Shown here piece by piece: positions 39,569-52,600 of a stretch of 64,000 nucleotides of DNA. Origin of the DNA: Tomocerus qinae. Taxonomy: Eukaryota; Arthropoda; Collembola; Entomobryomorpha; Tomoceridae. The DNA lies in the NCBI GenBank assembly GCA_020055645.1, contig CM034547.1, positions 59,522,909 to 59,586,908 of the forward strand, written 5' to 3'. The position numbers and the translations under genes are program-made. Numbering within the stretch: the first letter of the stretch is position 1; every line of letters starts with the position of its first letter. The notes beneath the pieces were generated by a model that had not been told where the DNA came from, did no database searches, and saw only the letters and a list, made by a program, of their open reading frames with translations.

Positions 39569-40648
39569 TCGAAATTCTCAAAATGAGTTGTCAAATGCTT
39601 AATTATTTAAAACGCTACATTTTTTGAGAATGATGGTTTAGTTTATTTTACACGAAAGATAAAAAGTTGAAATTACTGAAGACATTTTTGGCAACATATA
39701 TGTGGTAGAGTGGGAGAGATATAACGGCTTTCTGAGACTAGTTTGAGAAGAATATTTGTGTTCATAATTACAGTGTAATTACTAAACGGTAACAGTAACA
39801 ATTAGAGAGATGACACTAGCACCGTCGATTAAAAATAGTTGGTTGAGATGTAACAAACAGTAGACGTTTCCCACAATTCCAGGATAACAAAGGCAGGTAC
39901 TGTAGTCATTTCAATACCTATTCATGTTAATTTAGTGACCGGTCACCAATTGTGGGAAACCTCTGTTGGTGAAAGTAAGTTGCCAAGTCACCTCTTTATC
40001 TCGGAATATTTAGACATGACCCCAATGTTTCATCGGATCTTTACGGGACATGACCTGGAAGGCATGTTTCCACCCTCCCCCATTGAGTCTGGGCCCAATG
40101 AGATTCGGCTGACCGCCTAATGGTTTATGGACACTGCGCGGCGAACCGAAACTCGGCTGTTGTGTCTATCTTTTTAATGTCGTTCGGCTTCGGCTACCTG
40201 GACCTTCGGCTTCGGGTGTCATCCTTCGGCTTCGGCTTCGGCTAGCTGGACCTTCGGATTCGGCTAGCTGGATTTACCCTGTATGAGGGTATGAGTATTA
40301 TGGTGCATTAGCATTGTGGTCGGTAGTTGCTGTGGCGTACTGGACTGGCTGGAGCGCTCTCTGCTTATCCTGTACATGTATCAGATTGGCAATGCTCAGA
40401 CGAACAGTGAACAGGAAACTGTTGTTGAAAGGATCTGGCGGTTCATCAACTTGAAATGCAACAGCTTGCTCTCTTCTCTTCCCATTTCCTTTGTGTTCCT
40501 GTTCATTTTGCAGTGTTGTTGGCTCAGTCAACCAACAGTCAAGGAGGAAGCCACGCTACGGATCTGCTAATCTGTCGTCTCTTCTCTTGTCAGTGTGCAT
40601 CCGAAACTTTGGATTTGGTCCTTCCACCGACAATCTATTGCAATATTC
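39569..40648. other. Divergent upstream region with repeat debris
   Basis: It separates the minus-strand membrane-protein gene from the probable POLA2 first exon. Seen here: an inverted pair TTTCCCACAATT / AATTGTGGGAAA (about 39,869 and 39,948), the 12-bp palindrome GTGACCGGTCAC near 39,936, a copy of the dispersed repeat at 40,104-40,184, and TTCGGCTTCGGCTA simple repeats (40,183-40,270). Overlapping short frames at 40,316-40,700 match nothing recognisable. Confidence 0.55.
40104..40270. repeat. Second copy of a dispersed repeat plus TTCGGC simple repeat
   Basis: Positions 40,104-40,184 (ACCGCCTAATGGTTTATGGA and onward) match the reverse complement of 32,638-32,709 inside the nested palindromic element, with a few differences. 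The next 90 bp are irregular repeats of TTCGGCTTCGGCTAGCTGGA. This is probably the remains of a short non-autonomous element. Confidence 0.75.
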
Positions 40649-43600
40649 ATGGATTTCATCAAAATGGAAGATGACGACGATGATGCATTGGATATTATAA
40701 AGCGGTACAGCGCTCCAGATTCGTCTCTGCCTCAGGTTCGTCATAGTCGTAGTCATGTAGTTGTGTCATTTCCTAAATATTTAATGTGTTGTTATTTTTA
40801 TTCTTATTCTTATGCATGATATAAAATTGATTCGGTTGTCGTTGCGGGTCCATTGCATCTTCTGAGTTTTTAGAGTATCTAGATTTCATGAAGTTTAGAG
40901 TTGGAAATGAATTTGTATCCGGATTTCTGACTATTTTTAGTGATGAATTAAATATCCATTCATTATTATTTTGTGGTCAAAGACTAAAGACATAAGAAAG
41001 TAGACAGTAAACTAATTTCTCCCATCATCATAATCGAGAAAAATTAATTTTATCGCAGAATATTTCTTATTTTACATGTTATTGTGTTATAATGGTGAAT
41101 GGACACTGGACACTATAAAGTTTTTATTATAGTGAGTTTTCAATAGGTTTCGATGCATGGTAGAGACTAATATTAAAAACATTCTCATTTTGTAGAATGT
41201 TTTAAAATAAATTTCTGCGTATCCTACAATTAGTCATTGGGAAAATGGAATATTTCTCTCTAGATAGGTCCAAACCAAATCAGAATTCAATGACGTCTAT
41301 TATCCATTGGTCATCATTATATCTGTTAATTTCTTATCCAAACAAAAAGTCATTACCTATTCCATATACTCTCCAAAGAGCGAATATTCCAATAATATTC
41401 CAAAGGAGAACAATGAGTACAATATGATATAATATATTTTATTTTAGAAAGAACGAATAAATTAAATTAACAAATAATGAATAATTGCACATTTGACATT
41501 AGATTAGATCTTTATGAGTGCATGTTTATTGTTATTGTTTGTAAAGGTAAAAAATTTTGAAAAAACCTAATTTTTTCTTCAAAATTAATTTTTTTTAAAG
41601 AAGTGCTAACACATTACCACCTATAGACAAATCATTAACAAAGCAACGAAGAAAACCCACTCAAATCAGTCTGTTACCTTAAAATTAAAAAAAGGGATGA
41701 AAAATAATACCCGCGTAACCCATGACCCAAACTACCTGTTCTAACTTCCCAACCGAATGGCGATGGCGGGTTTTAAAAAAAGTACATTTCTGTAAAGCAT
41801 TTTTTTATTGAGTAGTCATAAAATAACGGTGTCATACTCAGCTGTGACAACACTTTCTCAACCCTGTTAATCTCTCGGGTTTTTACTCAGGTGTGTATAG
41901 TTTGTTTTACAGGACATGTGTGTAAATGTAATATGTAGCCATCCCCATCTCGCATATATTACAACTCTGGATTCTCTTGATACAGAATACAGACATATCC
42001 CATATTAGACTGGGGCAAATAATTAATATAACGAGTCGAGTACACTGTACTGACAGTTATATTATTTTGGAAGGGATGATGGTTAGTTTTTCTTCTCTGT
42101 GGGATGAGTGTTCCAGTCTTTTCTCACAAGCTGCTTTAATGTAGTACGGACTACGGACAGTCTGTAAGAATATTTGAATTTGAAGGAAGAGGGGAGATGC
42201 GGAGATGAAAGTATGAGTGTAGATCTCTGCGGCTATTCACAACATATAGAGAAACTAAGATGAGTTGAGATGGAGAAACGTTATTGAAGTTGTAACATAA
42301 AGGCAAGAGTGCGACTTATCATCATCGTTAGAAACTAGGGGAGTTTAGGAGTTTGTATAACACGACCAAGTGAAGTGAATAAGTGAAGTAACGCAATGAG
42401 CGTATTGATTGCATTCAGGGTTGTGTAAGCGAATTACATAGTTGGGTTTGAGTTTTTCTAACACATAAAACCCGCTTAATATTATATGTTTTAAGTTACT
42501 GGATTTCACGAAAAAGTCGTCGGAAACTTTTTTTGCAACTTCCATTTCCATTATAAGATATGTCCAAATTTTCATACTTTTATCTATTTTTTTCGCTTAC
42601 TGACTCCATAACATAACTCCATAGTCATGCAAGCTATTTGGATTATATTATTATGTTCATCAGAGAAAGTCACTTAAATACCAATCACGATGTCAGATTA
42701 TGTTTTTATAATATCATATTAACTTCATAAATTATACACATTTCATTTCTAAATTATTTATTAAAATCGTTTAATATATAATCTGTGTATGATGCATGTG
42801 TATTTTGTGCATGACACAGTATGGAATGAATATTGGGTAGAAAAGTGATTTAATTTATTTAATAAATATTCAAATGGTATGATTTAATTGATTTAATAGT
42901 TTTATATGCATGATAAAACCGACTGCTAAATTTTTAAAGTTTTAAACTAAAACCCAACTGAAAATATTTGTCTACATTTTGGAAACCCTGTCGAAGTTGT
43001 GTGATGTAGCGTCTTTTTTCATCTGTCTGTCCTGTTCTTTTGCTTGCATTAAGTCTGTTTGATTTGAGTGACTACGTACATACATACTACACATTAACTC
43101 GTCTGCTGCCTATGCTCATTTTCCTACATATTCCCTAATATTGGTGTATGGTCTGCAGTGACTGTGACTCGGCTGGTTGCCTTGCTTGTCTGTCTGTCTT
43201 GTCGTTGATGAACGGATGAACTGTTGGTAGGCTGCAGAGCAACATCAAAAATACGTAACATATTAGCCAACGAAGGATAGAGAGAATAGAGACTAAAAGG
43301 AGTAAAATTACAATATAGTTAAGAAGAAGAGAGCCAAACTAATGAAGAGACTTTGAGTCTCTTTGGTTTTGGTAGCAGTAGTAAAGTAACAATTAGGAAT
43401 TATAATACATACAATACACTTCATATTATACTGATATACATACATAACATAGAGCCATAGCGTCTGCTCTATAACAAAAACTTGTGTTGAATTTTAGTTG
43501 TTCCATTTAGGTCCGGCAAGAGTGTTTCACGTATTTTTAATATTCAAATACTTATTTTTGGTGGAAAAAGTATTTGTTTTACATATTATTATAATACAAT

Positions 43601-46600
43601 TTATTTCTATTAATGCTTTGAGAATTGTTCTGTAAAGCATAACAATGTAAATGCAACACACACCACGTATACAGAATCAAGTATAGCAGCGTAGAGTAAT
43701 TAGAGTATAGGTTGACTGAGTCTATGATTGTGTCTTGTGCTTTGTGATGTGCTGTTTATGCATATAGTGTTTGGAATTTAGTATTATAGTTTTCCAAACC
43801 GAAGTAGAACAGAAGAATGAAGCGTTTTGTGTGCTGTGTTATAGTGTTCGATGTAAATGCTATTAAGTATGTAATATATACAATGCACATAATATTACGT
43901 TTATTATAAGTGAAGTGAGTAATATTGTGGATAGTAATAGTATGTATAATATTGTGTTGTATCTGTATGTGTGTGAAGGGAGCCTGAGGCATTGCGTTTC
44001 TTGTAGAAGCACAAAAAGATTGGAAAAAGTACCTGGAGACCAAAAGGTATGTTAGTTAGGACATAGGAGAGGGGTCGGCCTAATTGTTGCCTCACTCACT
44101 GTTGTAATATAATGCATATCATAGTATTCTTGCTTATTCTTAAGGTAAAGAAACCTAAAAGGTATAGTAAAGTAAAGGTATGGATGGAGTGGTTTGAGGG
44201 GAAGTTAAGGTACAATAGCACAAAAAATTCCTTTCTTTCTTACCTGAGATCTTAGCGTCAGAAGAGTCTGGTCTGGATAGCGTCCTGCTTGCCAGTACCG
44301 CATCTTGTCTTCGAGTTGTGTCTTCTAGCTCTCGTCAGGACGAATATTTTCTGAATTTTACCCGAAATTTTGTAAATTTTAACCTTCTTTTCACTCACAT
44401 CAGTTCGCCGAATTTGTTTTTCAACGTTTTTCACTGCGGCTTCATTTGCAACGGAAAGATTCAGGTGAATTTTGCAATTTCTTTGTTCTGCCCTCGCTCT
44501 TTCTTTTCCTTGGCTTGGTTTGGCTTGCGATATTTTACATTGGTATGTACGTCTTGGAGGCAAACGAGAGATAAAGGTGCAGGACCTGTACGTGCATAGA
44601 AATTAGCCATACATAAACTTATCTCTGTCCACTCAAAATAATTTCTTTGTGTGCCCAATAATTTTTCATTGAATTTTCTAGTCTGTGTTTCATTTTTTAG
44701 ATTTTTAGGGTTTTTAGATTAGTTGGTTTGTATGAGTAATGTCAGTTGATCAGTGTTCGTTGCATAAATATTGTGATTTAGTGGTACTGGTGTTCATTTT
44801 TAGAATTCATTTTCAAAGAGCATGTGTGTACTGTCTACATGACTGTTGTTTGGTTTGTAGTATATTATATGTATACTCAAAAAGATTCAGATTCAGGTTG
44901 TGTAAGGTTTGCATTTACACAACATTCTTGTTAGTTGTTACTCTGGGCCTGTGCTGTTAGATTTATTTCCCAATACTTTGCAAAATTTATCAGGTGTGTG
45001 AAATAGAGATTCCGTATGTAAAGGTCTTTGAAATTGAGATCATTGGCACTATTAAAGTGGGATTTCTCGGATGTTGTCCCAACAGCTATGCATAACATTT
45101 TCTAAGCAGATCATTTCTTGCATTGAGTTCTACTACATTTCATTGTAGTCAGGTATTGTATCTTCCTCTGTTTAGGTCTAGATGATATTATTATAGTAAT
45201 AGTAATATTATGTAGGAAAGAAATGGGGATGCCAATAACGCTGATGCTACATGCAGTTGTTGTATGTAGCTGAAAGGGTTAAGTTAGGATAGCGTTGTCT
45301 GTGGTGGCTGAAAAAGATGCTCCTCGGCATGGCGGGCTCCGGAGGCTTCCTCAGTCAGCGTTTGTGGAAACGTAGGTACTTGAGTTTTTCTATTGTAAGT
45401 TAAGCGTATGTCTGTAAAGCTTCACGTTACATACGTACACGTAATTTTATTGTATTCCCCTTCTGTAGCGTCTATTGTGCTATTTATTGTGTATATAGGA
45501 GCAGTAGACGATGAGACGAGTTTAACATTAACACACAACTTTCGTTGGCTATGATATTATTATATACGTCTATATAAAAGTATAATGTGCACCTATAGGT
45601 GGTTATTGTATGTATGGTGTCGTGTCCATGTCCAGCCGTAGCCGTCATTTTCCTATTCCTATGCTTCATTGTTAGTATGTGGAGGCGTGGATGAGGAATT
45701 GAAAATTCAAGGTTGGCGTGGGTTTGGGTTAGCCAGCGTTGTTGAGCTATTCTGTTTCTGTATGTGGCCGTGGCGTGGCAAAACCCTCAAGTTTTCGTTT
45801 CGTCCAAAGTTTATACAGCAGCAGCCAACAAGCGTTGTTGCTGTACATTTTCAACTACCACCACATTTATAGTTAGTTAGGAGGTACAGACATAACCACT
45901 TATTTTCCTTGCTTTGAACATTACATGATTCTTACATAAGAAGGCTTGAGTAGTGGCGTTTTAGAATTTAGATGAAATGGTTATCCTCCTCTCCTACTAC
46001 ATATAGGCAGGTATAGAGGAGGCACAGAGCAGGAGGATTTCCCTCCACTCATTCCACAACTCAACCCTTTCATTTATTTTCTATCTGTATACACTTTTCA
46101 TGGTAATCACTATCACAGACAGCCTTTTATTATATTATGCATTATGTTTTCTATACACACAACTTCCATAATGCCAACGAATAGTACTATTAATTTCTCT
46201 ATATTTATGTGTGTCTAAGCTCTCCTATGCATATAACAAAGCACAAAAGTACTATCTAATTGTTAGACCCTATTTGTGGGAAATACCCAAATAGGTAGAA
46301 TAGATCTCCTCTGACTGTCTGTCTATGGGGACGCAACGCTTATCTTATGTTTATGTCTGTAGTAGAATTAGCTATAACTAACGGAGTTGAATTGACGAGC
46401 AACAAGTAGGGTTTAAGTCATGTAAGATTCGCTCTAAACTTGGAACTATTATATTGGCACGATATCAATTCTTCATGGAATTTCATATAAATATGTAGGT
46501 ACTAGAGCCAGGATAGCTTATGTTATACACATTAATTATATGTAGCATGTAGCGTGTTATATTATTATTATGGACTATACTACTTCTCAACGACTAGATA

Positions 46601-49600
46601 TGACAAGCCACTCACTCACTACTGCAGAGATGGGGGTTGCTTTTCAGTTTTGGTGCTGTAAATCAGTAAATATATGTACAGCATCAGCATACGGACTATG
46701 TATAAAAGAATGCCTATTTTATATGCATGATTTTTTACTGTGCATTACGATAGTACCTTGTGATAATGTGATAAAATGGCATTCTTTGTAATGACGCTCT
46801 CTATGCGTATGCGTATTGAGCGTATCAATAGGTACTCCAGGCACACATTGCATTACACATCGACATCAGATAAATAAAACAGGAAGTTAAAGTGTGTTCT
46901 GGTATGAGAAATCATTTCGCTGTTCATTGTTCATTAGGTACTATTTTATTATTTTTATTCATCAGTTTTTTCTACTCCACCATTCTGTACTGTACATAGA
47001 TATTTATATGATGCTGGATCATTTACAAAGATAAGGAACGTATATATATATATTACTTTGGTTAAATAGTGATAAGGGTTACAAAGTTAAAATTGATAAA
47101 AGTATCTCTGTAGTGTCTTGTATGGTGTATAATATTGGTCCATATTGTGAAGTTGTAAGTGCATAATATTGTGTGCATAGTATACATACATTCCGTTGCG
47201 TGTATATTAAGTGCTCTGAACAAATACTTTTCTATGTACAGCATCGGCAACACTACTAAAAGGACCTACATATCCATATCCGATTAGGTTAGGAGTGCCT
47301 GTGTAAACATAATATTAGATTGTAAGATGAGCTTTGTAATGCTAGGCAAAGCAAATAATGGGGTAGGTTAAGGTTAAAGATAGGAATAGGGAAACAGTGA
47401 ATAAAGTGAATTGAATTAGAATTAGGTACACAAAAGATATCGTTACCGTAATTCTTCCAACGGACGGGAATCATAAGTTGCTGGGTCTTTTTTGTAGCAA
47501 GGTATTAATTAGAAAAGTAAAATTTCATTGCATGTTGAGTGAAGAAATAGGATGGCAAGTAGAGTGCATTTACGGATGAGACAGGATAAGGGTAAATTAC
47601 TCTTTGGCTCATTTTCTGTGGGAGCTATACTTACCATTACAGAAGGAGCCCGCCAAATCTCAGAAGAGAAGAGGCTGAGAGCAGGCGACGAATCTTTCGG
47701 GAAGTGAAGATTGAACGAAGCTAACCCTAGTTTAGCCGGCATTTTTCTCCCCTTCTTGTAAATTGTCGAATGCATCTCTTTGTTGAAAGAAGGAAGAAAT
47801 TTAGTGAGTGTGCTCGCTACTTTTGGCTGCTTTGTTTGTTACAGACAGAGTAGGGAATTAGGGACGTTGTTGGTGCGATTGTGAAAAGAATTTGTAGTAG
47901 TTGTACAGAGATAGGACAGAAGAGTACGCATTGGGGTAGAGAGAGCGACCCTCTTTGACGAAAATATTTTTCAACCGCCCTACCCTATTGAGGTTTGACC
48001 GTTTTTCTTGAATGCCTTTAACAAGCGAGTTGTGTTTGTGTCGTCTGCATTTGCACCTTTTCTTGATAACGGCTTTCTGGAGCTATTCTGGTATTCTGTT
48101 AAGTAACCGTCTCTTTTCTGGAGTCTCAGGAGTTCAATGTACAGACAGACGGAGATTGGAGAATGAGTGGCGGTTGGTGAGACTTGGAGATAAATCTGTT
48201 GCAGGGATTGTATTGTGTGAGACGAGGGTATGATTTAGGTACTCAAGTCACATTCACAGACGCAGCAGCATTTGAGAGGGAGAGGAAAGGTGGGTTTAGT
48301 TGAGAAGTCGGTATATGATGCCGGCCGGTATAGAAGGAAAAAAAGCCAAGCCAAGTTCCAATCAAATCCAGCCGCATCCTTAACTTCCTAAAAGTTGTTA
48401 CCTTAGCTTACCTTTCTTTTTCTTTCTTTTTGTGCATGACTCAAATGGCTTTGGTTTGATTGTAGAGTTGCACCTGGCTTATCTTTGGAAGGACGAAAAA
48501 GGTCTTGGGCCGTTCCTGGAAATCTTTTCATACTCCATGCAGCCAATAAAGAGACAGTCTTCGTCTCGCTCTCATTTCTTTCTTTTAAGTCTCTTTCATT
48601 GCACTCTGCCAATTTCCGTTGGTGCACATCTATCTATTTCTGCTTTCTGTTGACTTCATTCATTCGTACGGTTTCGGACTCGTAACTTCATCTCTGCTTT
48701 TCCTCTCTGCTGGACAGGAATGTAGATTTTAATTATAGAAGCATTGGAATTCTCTGTCATAGCTTGCTTTGTCGGCCTTGAACAAAGTGCGTAAAATCAT
48801 CGTTGAAAATAGCGACAAGTTTGTACGTAATAAAAAGGATTTGTGAAGTGAGTGAGAAATCGTTCATGGCAAGAAATGAAAAACTGGATTTGTCAAGTGA
48901 AGCAAGAAAGAAGCAACAAGTGATGAGCGGGAACAGAAACAGGATCCGTGGTTTGGTGGGTTAGGATCTAGTGCACATTTTATTCAACATTGTGACTAGA
49001 TCCACACTCATCAAATTCCGGATCTCCAATCGACACTTTTCACAATCATTAATCTTTTCTCGTCCTCATCTCAACTTCAACGGGCTCAAGTATCGACTTT
49101 TTTTAATTTACTTTTTAATTTTTACATTTATAATTTTTGATTGTATGTTGTAGGATAATTCGAGAATTGTTTTCTACTCAATCTAATTGACAGCACTGAC
49201 TAACTGAACTATTCAAATTGTAAAATGTCTACTATTTAGTAGTCAGATTTTTCTATTTCAGACGATGTCGACACTGTGGACAATGGTGACAACTTAATAC
49301 GCCTTCAGTGGAGACGCCTAAATCAACTACAAGGTGGCTGTGTGTCAACGATGATGATTTCTATAGGTGGGTGGGCTTCTAGTGCATGTGACATTGTTCA
49401 TGACTAGATCCATACTCATCTAAAGAAGTCCAAATCTCTACGTCACACGCCATGAAGTCAGATTCTTCCAAGCATGATCTCAACAAAGACCAAATACTTA
49501 AAATTTAATTCTTTTTAGTTTAATAAATGTCATTTGTTTGCGTGTTTGTATTTCATGTAAAGTGTACTATGTTGTGAACTTTGTAGTATCCTCCTTTGTG

Positions 49601-52600
49601 AGAAGATTTGACTGTAGTTAAATTAAACTAATGTTGGTGTAATATAATATGTAAACTAATATTTTTAATGTCCAATTGTTCATCGTGATGATTCAAGTTA
49701 TTTTATTTGTTTGTTTGGTTTTGCGGCTATACTTTTGTATGTAATTTTATTAAGGCTGGTTGTTACTTTGATGGGGGTTGTAAGTATGTAATGTATTTTT
49801 AAGCACTACTTGTTGGGGCATTTCATTGAGTTGGAGAAAAAATGATAGTATCAATAATAATTGCTTGGAATAAATGAAGTTAACAGTTCAGATTTAACTG
49901 GAAGAGAATTATGTCTATGTTTTATGTATTGTACATTTTATTTTTAATTACTTATATTTATTATTGCTTAAATCCTGTACGTGTACGGTTGACAGACAAA
50001 GGTCAAAAGCTCTGTAGATCTGTTTAGAGATTAGTGAGGTAAAATATGTTAAATAGAGAAAATGCTTCTATTCCTTGAAAACTAAGTTTGATAAAGGGTA
50101 GGCTTGTTTTGTAATGTGCTATACTGGAGGAGAGGGCAGAAAGGGAGGTAGAGGCGTATCACAATTGAGTCAGTTAGGATTATTAGTTCTATAAAATGTG
50201 GGATAGAGAAGCTTCATTTATTATCAGGTATAGGTAAACTCCCTGGACAGTCAGATCCGTTTGGAAAATTACATATGCTGGTCGTGTTCATTTTATTTAG
50301 CTGTTGCCGTAGCCTGTAAAGAATCCAGTAGAGTGTTTTCTTAAAGTTGGGTAGGGAAGGAAGGCATGGGGTATTTCATTGGTTAAGGAAGGGAGAGAGA
50401 GTGTGTATTTATCATGGACTCCACAACAGCTTTGTACGTAAGATAGATGGATACTTGTATTGTAGTATGACATAATATTATATCAACCTATATATTATAG
50501 TTAACTAAGGCAGGAAAGCCTTAGCAGAGGGAGCGAAACGAGGTCCAGTCTAGTCGTTGAATAGACTTTCGTAGCATCTGCTTCGTTTGTTGGACGGATA
50601 GCCAAAGTACGGTGTTTGCCTTAGGTCAAAATTCTCCCCTTGTCTTCTGTCTGACTGTGAACAAGCTGAAGCCATACTCCATAATACCAAGGCCACATTA
50701 TTTCTTTTATGTGGCTATTGTAGTGTGTCTACCTGTCTTTACTCCTGAGAAGATACTCTTTTCAAGTGCAAAGCCCCTTTTCATCTCTAAAGGTAAACTA
50801 AGCCAATGCCAAAATCTATAGAAATGCTGTCCTCTTATATGATCGTGAGATGTTACATGTAGGCAGATGCAAGATTCGTCGAGCGTTAGGTTGGGGGAAG
50901 TAAGTTCTCTCTCACTGTTGCTGGAATTAAAAGGGATTCTTAAACATAGCTACAGAAAAGAACTCATTGTTAGCTACAAGTACATATTATATCTATATTA
51001 TTATACTTTGTACATATCAAGGTAGCTTATACTTACGTGTTCGCATGTTTTTCTGATAAATGCTGAAGCGTCACTTTATGGTAGGTCTGCTGCAGTCCCT
51101 TCTCTCTAATTCTCTCCAAACCATCTCGTCGTGATTCACATTTCTGATCATTCACATCTTTAGGAGGGTAACACTAATCAACGTAATAATCACCATTCGA
51201 ACGATTTATTTCTTCAGACGCATTCGCTAGATGATGCATTGGACCTCATGGCTAACTTAAAATTTTTAGTATGCAGTGAAAACATTTCCTTATTTTTATG
51301 CTCTTTCAGATACCGAAAATCGAAACACCTCAAAGGAAGATTCTTGTGCGAAATGTTCGAAAGTCAGAAGCCGCCTCGTCCCCTAACGTCGGATTCAGCC
51401 CAGCTGGCTATTCGCCCAGTGTGTATGTGCATACACATTACTGATACACAAAAGATTCATTTTCTAAGGCTTTTCGCACTTGTTGATTTCAGAGAAACTA
51501 GCGCTCATTTGCTAAACCTGTTATAGTTCAGGCTATGTTACATTTCTTTGGAAATCCTTTTGACCATTTCAAAACCAACCCCTTTGTTTGTTTCATGAAC
51601 GATCTAATAATATATAAATCATACCGTTTTAGTAAAAGTAAAAAAAATCATACTCCAATTAGATACAACTATCAACTATCTCAGGTCATGGCATGGCGTT
51701 ACTGAGAAGTTCGTCATTTCCTTATTCCCAGTATATAATTATATGTACTAGTTTACAATACAAACTTTATTAGAACTGAAGCCTAATTAAAATGGGAAAG
51801 CGAAAAAAATCAATTCAGTAATTAATATGAAAGCTAAAGTTGAAAAAACAATAAATGCACTAAATTATTAAAAGAAGATTAGATTATTATTAAAATATGT
51901 CTGTGCATGATGTCCATTAATGATATATTTGTCATATACCAATACAAATTGTGGAGAATCATGATTTTACTAAATAGTTTCGTAAAAATAATGTTTGTTG
52001 GCTAGACTTTTTGATGGTCCACTTGCACATTGGACGTTAGGCCACAATATCATGTATTAGTAATATGAGAAATGATAAATGTTCTGGAGCCCAAAGTAAT
52101 TTATATTTTTTCTTCATTACAGCCAAACACCTTCACAAGGCTACTGTTCTAAATCTGGCATTTCATTCCGATATCGTTGTAAAGAGTCCACAGATTGGAC
52201 TGTTGCTGGAACCGGGGATACAAAATTTGAGGTTTTGTTGGCAACAAAAGGAAATGGGACCTTTAAAGTATAAGCCTTTTTAATTGGACCTACAATCTTA
52301 TTTTAATTTGTATTGCACTTATGTATATCTTTAACTTTTTTCAGTATATGTTTCAAAAAAACGCACGTGCTGGTTTAGCATTGAATGAATTTCTGTCCAA
52401 AATTGGTCTTGATATCATTAGTGAATATGGCTTGGAGGATCCCATTAATTTACAAGAGTCCAGTACCGTAAGCTCATAAAATATGTTGAAATGCCAACTA
52501 ACTTTTAGTTGTATATATCAGTATTGTAAACGTTATTAAACTTTTAGGAAACAATCAATAGTATTTGGTTTGGTTAGCACTATCATATAGGAAATGCAAA

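Noticed and set aside
40316-40700. Frames upstream of the proposed POLA2 first exon as its missing N-terminal domain
   Set aside because: No convincing similarity to the POLA2 N-terminal domain, and the frames do not join in phase.
44258-44599. Overlapping 101-codon (-) and 93-codon (+) frames
   Set aside because: Lys/Arg- versus Phe/Leu-rich mirror images with no family match, typical of shadow pairs.
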